DNA of 64,000 bases from Paramecium pentaurelia (taxonomy: Eukaryota > Ciliophora > Oligohymenophorea > Peniculida > Parameciidae). Both the position numbers and the translations under genes were made by a program. The stretch is from the NCBI GenBank assembly GCA_905183005.1, contig CAJJDO010000145.1:62001-126000 (forward strand). The letters run 5' to 3'. A model generated the notes under the pieces. It had not been told where the DNA came from. It saw only the letters and a program-made list of their open reading frames with translations, and searched no databases. Shown one piece after another: positions 1 through 11,859 of the stretch. Positions within the stretch are counted from its first letter, which is position 1. Every line of letters begins with the position of its first letter.

Positions 1-2570
1 TAGCTTATCAATCTTTATTTTTAGATTCACCAAGTGAAATATGCAATAAAGAGATATCAGAATTTTATGGAGATTTTACTGAAAATGCATAAAGATTAAA
101 TCAAATGATGGATACTAAAACAAGTAGATATAGAGGAATGACTTAATCAGTAGTTAGTTAATAAGGTGGTATTTAATAAAAAGATACAAATTCAATTTAT
201 AATCATTATAAATTAAAATTGGAAGATCAATTATTTATTATGAGTGAATAGGATAAGTTCTTTATTGATATGACAATTACATTAACATATGGAATTATAA
301 ATGGAAAAGTTTCAAAAGTATTGTTATTTATTTATATTATATTTTAAATAGTACTATGTCATTGAGTTTAATAAAGTTTAATAAATTGATATTACCGAAA
401 ATAATGAATCTAATTAAACCAATAGTTTGAAAAGTAGTGTTAAGTAATCTTAATATACACAAAGAACTAATACATTATATGACATCTAAGACAATGAGAA
501 AAGAAGTAGTGAAGGATCTATAAAATTATAGAAATATTCATTTCCATAAATTAATGAATAATGTATTACAGTTTCATAAAATTAAATGTAAGGATTAAAA
601 TAAGAATAATCTGATGATAAAATTAACATTTAAAAAAAATAAGAAAGAAAATCTAAATTTTTTAATTTTAAAGGAGTTGCAAGAAAATCTGATTCTAATG
701 AATAATTTAATAATGATCATAATTCTGGATCTTCTAATCATATAGCATCTGCAACATCATAAAAATAATAATTAGATGTTTAAAAGTTTCTTTCAAAAGG
801 TATGTAATATTAAGAATTCTCTAATTCTGATTATGAAAAAATCATATTTGTAATACATTTAATAAATGCATTAATTCTAGGAATCATATTAGTATTTTTG
901 TTACTTTATTAATTGAAATTTAAAACTTAAGCAGAATCAATAATTCCTACTATTTAAATTTTATAAGCATTTATAACAACTGATTACACAGATAATATTT
1001 AATTATCCTTAATGTATAATAAATAAAAAGAAATAAGTTAATAAGATTAATATTATCAACATTTATAAAGATTATTAATAAAAGATGCTAAAAATTATTT
1101 AGTTTATTAAAAGAATTATTTTTTAAATTAATAAATCTAAAATGTATTTAGTGACACTTAAGTAAAACATGAAAATGAACAGGATACAAGTGCTTGGAAT
1201 GCAGCTTTTTATATTCTATATAATCAACTTGATTTTATATAAGATCAGAATTAAAATCAAACAGATTAATTACCTACATATGTAAATCTATTATTAGACT
1301 TTCCTTATCACAAAACTGCTTATGAAAATATTAATAAAGAATTTAGTGAATTTGTTTAATTGTCTATTGATAATTTTTCAAATTCTTAAAAAGCACTTAT
1401 AATTATATTAATAGTCTTAAGTATTATTATTTCATTTATCTCTTTAATTGTGTATCATAATTATTTTAAATATATGAAAAAGATAACTAGATGTAGTGAA
1501 TAAGTTTAATTTGATGCATTAGAATCAGAAATTAATATCTGTGCAACAATCTTAACTAATAAATAAGTATATATATATATATTATAATTTAGAAATTATG
1601 TCTTTATGATTATAGAATGGACTTTACTGCAAATTTTGATTTTCGATAACATCAAGAAGGTCAAACTCATTTTTCTAGTTATAAAGTGATTAATAGTTCA
1701 TAAAATAATACAAAACGATCTCTTAATTTTACAGATGAGATTTCACTTAAAAGAGCTTTAAGTTTTTTATATCCTTTATTTTGTTTATCTATTACATTAA
1801 TCTATTTAGGATTAACATATTTGGATACAGAGAATGTTATGTCAGGTTTATAAAAAGATATTACTTTATATAACCAAGGCATATTATTTTAAGAATAGTT
1901 TTCTTTATTATGTATTAGTAGTATTTTGTAAGAGAATAGAGAGTATTTAATCTAAAAAAAATATATCTCTGAATCATAATTGTAATAATATTATGAATAT
2001 ATATCACCTTCTATTGTTACTACTCAATAATTGAGTAAAATCATTCGACTTCCAACAGGTATTAGAAGTGCTGAAGTTATAGACTCTTTATCTATTAACA
2101 TATGTAGTATTTTTTTAGATTAGATTGATGTTGAATTATGTGAAAGATTAGATTAAGGATTATTGTAGAATGGTGTATTGGAGTCTACACAATTTTATAT
2201 TATTTAGTATAGAAATAATTATGAACTTAATTATTAAGATAGTTTAGATTATAGTACAACAGAGGATATTGTCTCAATTAATTTTATTATAAAAGGAATC
2301 ACTAATTATATTAATAAATCAAAATAAAATTTAGAATAATATATAGAGGATTAAATTGATATAAAAATGAACTGGTTTATATTCATTTTTACATTGACAA
2401 TTATTTTGCAAATAATTTTATCAATTTTAATTTCATAAAATTTAAAATTGAGATTAAAATCTTTAAAATAATTAATATATTTATTACCTCGTGATACTTT
2501 ATATGCAAGTGATAGTTTTATGAAAACACTTAATTATGTTTAAAGACATTAAAATGATTTATGTTAATGA
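1..2570 (+). CDS. Multipass membrane protein, 5' partial
   Basis: The frame starting at base 3 is open to a TGA at 2568-2570 if TAA/TAG are Gln, with introns at about 321-354 and 1566-1593 (GTATA...TTTAG). The start lies outside the window. At least four hydrophobic segments are visible: two flank a soluble domain at about 845-1450, one lies near 1760-1815 and one near 2370-2440. Gln/Asn-rich loops separate them, and the tail reads YLLPRDTLYASD. The layout recalls the C-terminal half of giant ciliate PAS/TmcB-like membrane proteins, but I see no decisive motif. The coding call is strong and the family call weak. Confidence 0.75.
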
Positions 2571-2673
2571 TTCTATTTAAATATTTAGATTTTATTAATA
2601 ATAATTATATTAAATTCAATTAAAAAATGTTTTTATTGATAATTCAGTGCTATATGTTTTAGGTTATCTTCTC

Positions 2674-4724
2674 TCATAATGATTCATTAAAAATAATTTC
2701 TTTGGTTTTGTTCTAAAGAGATTGTGTTTCGAAGATATCATTATTCCTGATGCAGAAGGTGTTTTAATATCTCTTTATTAATCATCGAGAATCTCATATT
2801 ATTGCAGTTTAGCATTAAATAACATTTATTCAGTAATATTTTGATATTTGAATTAATGAGATAGACTGCTTTAACGATCAAAAGTTTAAGGTCGAGTACC
2901 TTATGATGTTTTTGAGAATGGTTATTAATTAATTTAAGATTGATTAATACCATTTTGAGATTCTTTGTCAAAAGTAATACAACTAAATCTACGTTATTCT
3001 CTTCTTCTAAATTCTTTCTTAATTAATTAGGATTAAACTTCTAAATGATTTAAAGTATCTGCTAAACTTTATTCATTTTCCATTTAAGCTCTAAAATATT
3101 ATAAATTATCTCTTACTTTTTTTATTCACTTTATTATACTCTTCTTATTGCTTTTAATTTTTTTTAAGTTGTCTAAATAAAATCCATTTAACATAATTAA
3201 TATTTAGATTTTTAAATAGAATATTGTTTTGCTTTTTCTTTTATCTTAAAATCACTCTAAGGTATATCATTATTAGGTATTATTATTTCTAATTATGGTT
3301 ATGATAAATTCTTTTAGATATTCTAAAGATCTTTTGAAAATTCTTCAGAATAACTAAACTTTTTATGAGTTTTTAAATTTTTATTTATTCTCTAATGATT
3401 TATTGTATGTCTTTATTCATATTATTTTCTTACTAATCTTTCACATTATGGATAATTATTAAATAATTTTGCTAAATCTTAATATGTTATCATATAAGCT
3501 GAAAACTCTTATGATGTTACTTAAGCAATATGTATTCTATTACAATCTTCAAAGTATTCCACTTCACCAAAATATTAATCTTATCCTAATTCACAAAGTG
3601 GAAATATTTTATTATTTTCTTTCTTGAATAATTTAACAGTGCCTTTCTTAATAACAATTAAAGATTATGGAACATCACCAATTTTATATATATAATGACT
3701 TATAGGATAATGAATCTTTTCAAATTTATATTAACTTTCTACAGCTTCTTTATATGTTAAATTCTTTAGTATTGTCAAACTAAGTAATTTTGTCTTTTTT
3801 CTAATTTTCTCTTTTATATTTATTAGTTTAATATACCTAACTGACTATCTTCTAATATAGTTTTATAGTCTTTTTTTGTAAGTATGGCTACATGTAAAGA
3901 TGTTTTGGCAATAACTGTTCCAGTACGGGCAGATTCAATCATCAATCCTCTTTCTCCAAACATTTAACCTTCATGTATCTAAGCCACTAATTCATGTAGG
4001 AACACTCCTCCACAAAAGAGAAAATCTTTGTCTGGAATCTTTTCAAGGCCAGATGTTAATTTTTTGATTAATTCAACATCTTTATGTTTGACATCTTAGC
4101 GATCATTTTATAGAAATTAACGTGGCTTATACGATTTGGCTATCCTAAATTCTTATTTGGTCTATACTGCTCAAAATCATCTTCTTTTAGATTAATTGTT
4201 TGTCTTCTATTTAATTGTTTGGGGGCCTAATACAATTTAATGATAGTGCTTGGATGTTATTCTAATTCTTCCTCGGTAAGAGTTTTCAGTTGGTTTTCTT
4301 CTAACTCAATTTCTGCTTGGATTCGTTCTTACTTCTTACGTACATAAACATTGACACTTCCATCTATAATGATGAAGAATTCATTCGAAGAGTCACCTTT
4401 TTGCATACATCACTCATTACAACCTTCTTTAAATACAATGTCATTTTTGTTGTAATGTTTATACATCATCATTTTACAACATCTTTGGTGCTATTTGGGA
4501 TCTCGTAAAGTCTTAAAGAAATCTAATTCTTTTGTTGCTTATTCTAATACAGCCACTTCAAAATCCATTCGATCATCAGGTGGTGTTTTCAATATAAATT
4601 AAGCAACTTTTAATTATGTTTTTGGATCTTTCACTTTAAGAAATGATTGACATAATTTCTTATATGTGTTTTGATTACCATTTCTAACATTCATAAATTC
4701 ATCTGGTGAAATAATTATTTCCAT
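2674..4724 (-). CDS. Cyclic-nucleotide-binding-domain protein
   Basis: The start is the ATG at 4724 and the stop TGA is at 2674. Two CNB-type modules are visible. The first has FKEG followed by DSSNEFFIIIDGSVNVYVRK, then a phosphate-binding-cassette-like stretch GQMFGERGLMIESARTGTVI, with a charged insertion between. The second has YKIGDVPQSLIVIKKGTVKL and YFGEVEYFED. A Lys/Arg/Gln-rich tail follows. At least four introns of 23-26 nt are needed, one of them removing a TGA inside the first module. No kinase or channel domain is attached, so it is a PKA-regulatory-like or other cNMP sensor of unknown partner. It lies convergent with the membrane protein upstream. Confidence 0.85.
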
Positions 4725-4767
4725 TATAGAAACTAAATAAAAATAAAAATAAAATAAAAAAATTCTA

Positions 4768-7045
4768 ATGGATTATTAAGAAGAATTGAATTAAAAAGAT
4801 CAAACAATTAAATTATTAGAAGAAGAAAGAAATACATTAATATAAAATACAAATGAATTATAAACTAATTAAATTGCATTAGAAAAAGAAATCACAAGAT
4901 AAAAAACTAATATTGCAAATTATGAAGCTGAACTAATTGAATTGCATAAAGAAAGAAAATCTTGTGATGAATAAATTTAAAAATCATAGATATAAATAGA
5001 ATCTTATGAATAATAGATTACATTACTTAATGAAGATCTAAAGAAAGTCACAATTCAATGTGATGAAGCATTATAGTAACTCTAATAAATTTAGAGTAGA
5101 CATGAAATTGAAATTAAAACATTACTTGATTAATTGATAAATGAGAAAGAGAAAATTAATGAAATCAATGATGAAAATCTACTTATTATTAATAGTAAAT
5201 AAAATGAAATCGATTTATTAAATCAAAAACTTAATGAACTTTAAAAAATAATTCAATCTAATCTTGATGATTATAAATTAAATATCTAATAATTCAATTA
5301 ATAAATTGAATTAACAAAATAAACAAAAGATGATGAATGGGAATAGACTGTTAAATTATTATAAAATGAAATTGATGATTTAAATAAAACATTATATGAG
5401 AAAGAATTAAATAACAAATCTGATACTAAAATTGAAGAATTAAATTAATATATAATAGAATAAGAATAATCATACATTAAATAATTTAATACTCAAGAAG
5501 AAATAATTAAATAATTATAAAATGATATTTTAATATTAAATACTCAATTATAAGAATAATAAAAGTGTAATTAAAGTTAACTTTTAGAATTAGCATAATT
5601 GTAATAAGAATTACAACTTAAAAATGAAAATTGTTAAAAACTTACAAATTAAATAGAAGAATAAAAATAAAAATAAATAATATAATAATAAAATAATTAA
5701 TAAAATACAAATAATAATACTGCTGAAAAAATGGTAACTATTCCAATGAAAGAATTATTGACATGGGATAAAAGATCAAAAGATTAATAAAATTAAATTA
5801 AAGCTTTATCTAATGAAATTTAATTATTAAAAAATTAATAAGAAGAACAATTAAAAATATAAAATTCTAAATAAATGAAATCTAATCTCTCATTAGAAGG
5901 AATGGTTTAAAAATGTTCAGTTTTATAATAAATCATTGATGAAACCAGTTAATAAAATTCTAAAATTACTTCAGAACTTAATACTTTTAAACTTTTAAAT
6001 CAATAACTTAAAGATGATTTATAAAATACTTAATAAGAATTAAAAGAATTGAGAGTGATTGCCTAAGATAAATTTAGATTAGAAGGTGAATTAGCATCTG
6101 CATATTTATAAATCTCAGAAAACAAAGATCTTATGAAGGTAATATTAATATATGTTAAAGATAGAAATTTAATGAACTTTAATCTAATTATGAAAATACA
6201 GAAGAATAACTAGAAACAACTAAAAAAACATTGAAATAAAGTGAATAACTTAGAAACAATGTATTTCATCAAATTTATTATAGTTATAAATAAAATTAGA
6301 TGAAATTACTATTTAAAATTAGAAAATCTTATTAGAATTAACAAATGTTAAACAAGAAAGAGATTAAAAAATAATTAAATTAAAAGACTTAGAAAAATTA
6401 TTATAATCTTAATTCTAAGAATATTCTAATCTAGAATCAAAATATAAAGATTCATAAATCAACTATGAAGACATGTAAAGTTAAGTTAAAATTTTACAAA
6501 AAAAATACTCTCATGTAATTCAATAATCATTATATTAGGAAACAGAATAATTAAAAGAGGAATGTCTTTAAAAACAAAAATCTATATTAATATTAGAAGA
6601 AACTAATAAATCTTTAATTAATGATCTTTAGGCTCTAAGAGAATTACAATTTAGATAAAAAGCATCTGAAGCTCCTCTTACAAAAAAAGAAAAAATTGTT
6701 GTAGAATCCCTTTCCTTAAGAGTATAAGAACTTGAATTGGAAAATAGAAAAACAAGAGACATTATGTCTGCTAAAATTACTCAATTATAAAATGAATTAG
6801 AACAGAAAACAAACTATATTAATTAGATTGCTAATTAAATAACAAAATAAATTCCATCTTTATCAGAGTAAAATTAATTGGATAAGGAAGATGTCAAAAT
6901 GATACAATAACTTAAAAAAAAGATAAATATTCAAGAAATATTAGAGGTATCAATTATACTAAAAATATAGAAAACATTAGTAGAAAATTTACAATTAAGA
7001 GACTAAATAAAAGTGTTAGGAACTGAAATCAATAAAAGAAAATGA
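4768..7045 (+). CDS. Long coiled-coil protein
   Basis: ATG at 4768, TGA at 7043-7045, about 734 residues after three introns (near 6139-6164, 6258-6280 and 6947-6970). Nearly the whole protein is Glu/Lys/Gln/Leu heptad sequence with almost no Gly or Pro, which indicates a continuous coiled coil. One non-heptad island reads VTIPMKELLTWDKRSKD. The C-terminal third (KEKIVVESLSLRVQELELEN) resembles centrosome/basal-body coiled coils in character, but I cannot name an orthologue. It diverges from the CNB gene across only about 40 bp, so both promoters share that gap. Confidence 0.85.
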
Positions 7046-7244
7046 CTATTATTATTTATATATATTGTATGAATAATACAAAAATGAAAAACAATTTATT
7101 TAATTGTTCTCTATTTAAAAACATATTACTACTTATAAATGACATACAATATAAAATTATTATAATCATCTTGAATATAGAAATATAAAAATAATATTTA
7201 GAGCATCAAAATTCGATATTTTACATATTATCAATCTAACAATT

Positions 7245-8327
7245 ATGATTAAAGAAATTATATTATAAAAGAATTTAAACTTAGATAATCAATCTATAGT
7301 TTTATTTACTTATGACAATTATATATATATTATTAACATTTAATTAAAATGCGTATGACACAATTATAATACTCATTATGAAGATATCTGAAATACTTGG
7401 GTAATTTAATTTAAGATTTATTAATATTAACAATATTAATATTTATTATTTGCAATATCTTAAACTTATGAATTTCTATACCCTTGAATTTGAAGATTTA
7501 GCTATTTAAGGTATTAAATAATTTAAAGACTAGATTTAAGAGAACAAGAATAAATATAAGTTAATGAAGAGCAAATTTGTGATTATAATGAAAGTTCTAA
7601 CCTAGAACTGAATAAGGATTATACTTTCGATGGGTATCTACAAGAAGAACCTGTTTTAATCTTTAATATCATAGAGGAATCACCAAAAAAGAAAAATAAA
7701 TCCATCTTCAAAAAATCAAAAAAAATAAGAAAATCAGACACAGAAACTGATTTTCAATCTTTAAAAAAATCTAATACTCTAATATCATAAAATGATGTAG
7801 CTAAACTTCAACAATGTTAAAAGTTAAAGACCATTATTTCTTAAATGGAGGCTATATTAAAATAAACTAGAATACACATTCTTAATTAGTATAGAAGAAA
7901 ATAAACACAATGAATGATGAAAGAAATGAATTATTTATTCATAGAGTTATCAAATTAGAAATTCATATCATATATTTAACTGATTCTTTTAAATAAGATG
8001 CCTTCAACATCTTGTTTAAATTTTTACATTCTTATTATTTAGTATTTATCAATAAAAAACAGTAGCATTATAAAATATAGGATAGTCATTATTTTTACAG
8101 ATTATATCAACTTAAAATTTGAGTCATATACCATTATAAATGGTGATAAAAATTTTAATAGATTGTTTAACTTATATTAAATTTGTATATTAATAATTCA
8201 TTCCTTATGTTATAAGTTCTGTTTAGATTCATTAATCTAGTTATACTTCTAACTAATTTGTTAAAACAATTAACTGGACAGATTCTTATTAAATTATTAT
8301 AATAAATACGAATAATACAAATATTGA
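7245..8327 (+). CDS. Unrecognised multi-exon gene
   Basis: Reading is coherent from an ATG at 7245 through FTYDNYIYII, a Lys-rich middle (SPKKKNKSIFKKSKK) and a hydrophobic Tyr/Leu-rich end with IVIIFTDYINLKFESYTI, stopping at TGA 8325-8327. It needs several introns: one of about 31 nt near 7354, a 23-nt one near 7513 and a 19-nt one near 8070. It also needs a 35-nt one near 7890-7924; without it, a TGA at 7911 would split the locus into two genes. The 5' end is uncertain because the frame is open back to about 7150. No domain was recognised. Confidence 0.55.
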
Positions 8328-8587
8328 AATTATATCAGTTCATTCAAGCTTTATTTAAAATTACTATAATATTTATATATTGTATAAGTCAACACATCTT
8401 ATTTAGAATATATACTTTCTTATGTATGCTATTTTAGTTAGTTTCATGTTATAATTTTTCCAGCCATATTACATAAACATTTGATATTTTGATTTATATT
8501 TTTATAGTTATTAATTCTTAATTAAATTAAAAAGAGTAATAATAATCATTGAATTAATATTTCAAAATATAAATTTATCATATATAA

Positions 8588-10055
8588 ATGTCAGAGGATA
8601 TAGTGAATATGTTTGTATCTAAATATGGATCTGGAGATACAAATAGAAATTAATTACTATAGTAATCTATTTAGAAGGTCTTAATTAAAGAGGGACCAGA
8701 TTCTTAGGTCTTAACGAAATTAAGATAAAAACTTGGTTAATCTTAATCACAATAATAATTTTTTCCAACTTTGGGTAATGGAGAATCTTCCTAACCTAAT
8801 AAGACACCTATTGATTCATAGAGAAAAAACTTTGAACCATTTACAAAACGTGTGCAGCCATTCCAAAGGACTTACTTAAAATCATTTGATTAAGTTTCTG
8901 AAACTTCTGAAAAACCACCTAAATCAGTTTACTATGTAGATCGATAAGATGTAACATTCATACTTAATTAAAGGAGGATGAATGGGCTGCTCTTATGAAA
9001 TTTGATGCGTAACTGTACTAAAAAGAATAGGAGAGAAAAAAGGAATTACTTTAATAAAAAAAAGCTTAAATGAAAAAGGAATTAGATATGCAATTGAGAA
9101 TAAAATAAGAGAGAAAGTAAAAAGAAAAGGATTTAGAAGAAAAATATAATAAATTTCAAAGCGAATTATTACAAAAGAAAAATGACTAAGAATTAGAAAA
9201 ATAGACTTCTGCAAAAAATAAATTATTTCATTTGTAATCAGATAGAGATGTGTAATTGAATAACAAAAAAAAGAAATAACATACTGAAGATAAAGAATAG
9301 TAAAATTATAAAAAAGAGATCAGCAAAAGATATCAAGATGAATTATAAAAATAGATTGATGAAGAAAATAGAATAAAATTAATGAAGAGAGAATATATGT
9401 TTAAAGTAATGAAATAATCAGAAGCAGATAAAATGGTAATTATGTAAAAATAAAAAGAATAAGAGAAATTAGAATAAGCAAATTGTGAGAAGTATTTTAT
9501 ATATATATTATAAATAGATATGGAGAATTACTTGATTAAATTGAATAGAGAAGAATAGAAGAAAACAGAAAAAAGAAAGAGAAGGTTGATAAAAATAATG
9601 CTTGGAGTGAATCATAATTATTAAGATATAAATTAGAAAAGGAGGATGATGATAAACTTCTATATTGGAAATAAATAGAGGAATAGAAATTTTTAGAAGA
9701 AGAATAGAAGAAGAAAAATAGAGTAAATGAACTTAAATAAAAGACAATTTAATCATTGGAATAATCTATTAAACTTAAATAAATAAAGAAGTTATAAGAA
9801 AAAGAATTAGATAATCTTTAAGGATAAATATGGAAGGAAGATACACAAAGATTCTTTTAAGAAGAATAAGATAAATTAGATTCAATTAAAAAAGTCAAAA
9901 TTGAACATAAAAAAATATTATAAAAATAAATGTAAGACAAAATCAAACCAGAAAGGGGAGAAAAAATGAGTATACCTGAACTTTTACAAAACAAAACAAT
10001 TTTGAAAACTATTAAATAGTAAGACATTTATGATTTAGAAAAAACAGTTGTTTGA
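8588..10055 (+). CDS. Trichohyalin-like basic coiled-coil protein
   Basis: ATG 8588 to TGA 10053-10055, about 472 residues with two introns (8951-8973 and 9491-9516). A non-helical N-terminus of about 120 residues (SKYGSGDTNRN, PFTKRVQPFQRTYLKS) is followed by a highly charged Lys/Glu/Gln rod. The end is ordered: ERGEKMSIPELLQNKTILK. The rod has the look of trichohyalin-plectin-homology proteins of ciliary axonemes. The family assignment rests on composition only, so a ciliary role is an inference. Confidence 0.8.
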
Positions 10056-10232
10056 TTTATCAATTCAATTAATTTTAAGTATTATTTTTAATTTGATTTA
10101 TTTTAATCAATCCTATTCTTTATTTACAATCTAATCAATAGATGATAGAGATTAATAAAATTATATTGTTTTATTTAATAATTATATTTACTTTAATTAT
10201 TGATTTTTTTATATTAATATTTTCAATCTTTT

Positions 10233-11220
10233 ATGCTTTCAACATAAGTTTTCAATTCATTCGCCTAAAGACAAAGTAATGGAATCATTAAGTTATTGGC
10301 ATATGGAGTTTTCTTTGGAGGAGCATACGGTTGTGCTTGGCATCAATGGAAGGGTGCTTAACAAAAATAATTATATGAGAAAGTAGAAACTGAGATTACT
10401 GAATGGAAACCCATAACAATTAATGGTCTCAATGCTAATAGATATCCATGGGCCCGTAATATTAGATAATGGGAGTATAAATTAGTGAAATTATATGGAT
10501 ATTTCAGAGTACTTAATTGAATTCTTATCATTTTATAGGATGAGAGATTTTTCGTTAGAAGAGAAAGAGAAGGAAGAGATGGTTTCTTAGTTTTTGCCCC
10601 ATTTGTAACAGCTTTATAATTCAATGACACAGAATAAGATCCTGAATAAACTACCAAATCATAAGTCATGGTAAATTTAGGATGGGTGCCAAAAGATAAC
10701 ATAAGCGATATTCAAATGGGACAAGAGCCTATTGGAACAACAGTAATTCAATATAAATATTAATTAGACCTATGAAAATGTTCCTCATAATGAAGATGAC
10801 GATTAATTGACAGGATTCAATAGAAATGTGTTAAATATGGAAGAAGATTATTAAATGCCTTTTGTAGAATTTGTAGGAATGGTAAGAAGAGGAGAAGAAG
10901 AAGATATTTTGAAAGGACGTAGAAATTGGCCAAGAGAGGGAGTGTATAATTATATTGATTTGTGGTTCATGTCAAAATTATACAGATCATTCAATTTGGT
11001 ATGATGATGAAAGCTAATATTGTAGACAGATTGTTCATCTGCATATATTGAAAGATTGGTGCAAGAATATGATGAAGAATCAGCTAATTTATATCCAATT
11101 CCTGCCACAAAAGATAACTTTGATAAACCTTTGCCTACTCCATAGACACATCAAGCATATTCATTATTTTTTGGGCTTTCTTCAGTAATGTCGTTAGCCT
11201 TATTAGCTATAAGAAGATGA
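10233..11220 (+). CDS. SURF1: SURF1-like cytochrome c oxidase assembly factor
   Basis: SURF1 sits in the mitochondrial inner membrane and helps assemble cytochrome c oxidase. The model has ATG 10233 and TGA 11218-11220, with introns of 30, 25 and 27 nt, giving about 301 residues, the usual family length. The N-terminal transmembrane helix (IKLLAYGVFFGGAYG) and C-terminal helix (SLFFGLSSVMSLALLAIRR) bracket the intermembrane-space domain. That domain holds the family blocks FVFAPFVTAL, VNLGWVPKD and NWPREGVYNYIDLW (reading across a short region). The first residues (MLSTQVFNSFAQRQS) can serve as a targeting sequence. The stop overlaps the likely start of the next gene by the four bases ATGA. 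Confidence 0.9.
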
Positions 11221-11611
11221 TTTATTAAAAATAGTATATAAAACAAAAAATATCACCTTTAATTATAATTAATTCACTATTATACATACCTTATTATCCT
11301 GATGTCATTAAATAATATTTTAATAAATATCGGGATCAATTCTATGAATATCCACAAATCATATTATCTAAAAATATATTAAAAAATTAAATATTGATGT
11401 TAAAATCAAACAAAATAATCAAGAAAAATTATTAAGTGACATGGAATGGCAAGGTTAGAGTATTTAATAATCTATAGGATGGATTCATTATGAAAGTAAT
11501 AGAACTATATAATTGATTATTCATACGACCCAAAAGAACCGATCTAAACACTGGATTACCTCCATAAGGGTTGCTTTATAGCATGATGATTTAGTCTCAT
11601 TCATATAATGA
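11217..11611 (+). CDS. CKS1: CKS1-like cyclin-dependent kinase subunit (frame break or long intron)
   Basis: CKS proteins bind CDKs and phosphothreonine and are needed for the cell cycle. Family blocks are present: YYPDVIKQYFNKYRDQFYEYPQIIL, split over two lines of evidence as YFNKYRDQFYEYPQII, and EWQGQSIQQSIGWIHYES, matching the EWR...GVQQSQGWVHY signature. The two halves are in different frames around 11381-11460. Either a 38-nt intron (11414-11451, GTT...AAG) joins them, or the A6 run at 11381-11386 lacks one base. The start used here is the ATG overlapping the SURF1 stop, with no closer in-frame ATG. The stop is TGA 11609-11611. Confidence 0.8.
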
Positions 11612-11859
11612 AAAAACCAAAATACTAGACTTTTAATTCAATATCTAAATTTTTATTATTAAATTAGTTAACAATGAATTTTAGTATGAAAATACATCAT
11701 TTTATATTATTTTTAAATTAATGATGGATTTATTAGTTTTATCTCAATATTAAATCTTATTTAATATTTTAAATAATAAAATACTTAGATATACATTAAG
11801 ATGATACAATTAAAATATTTTATAGTATTTTTCTTAAAAAGCAATAAGATATGATGAAA

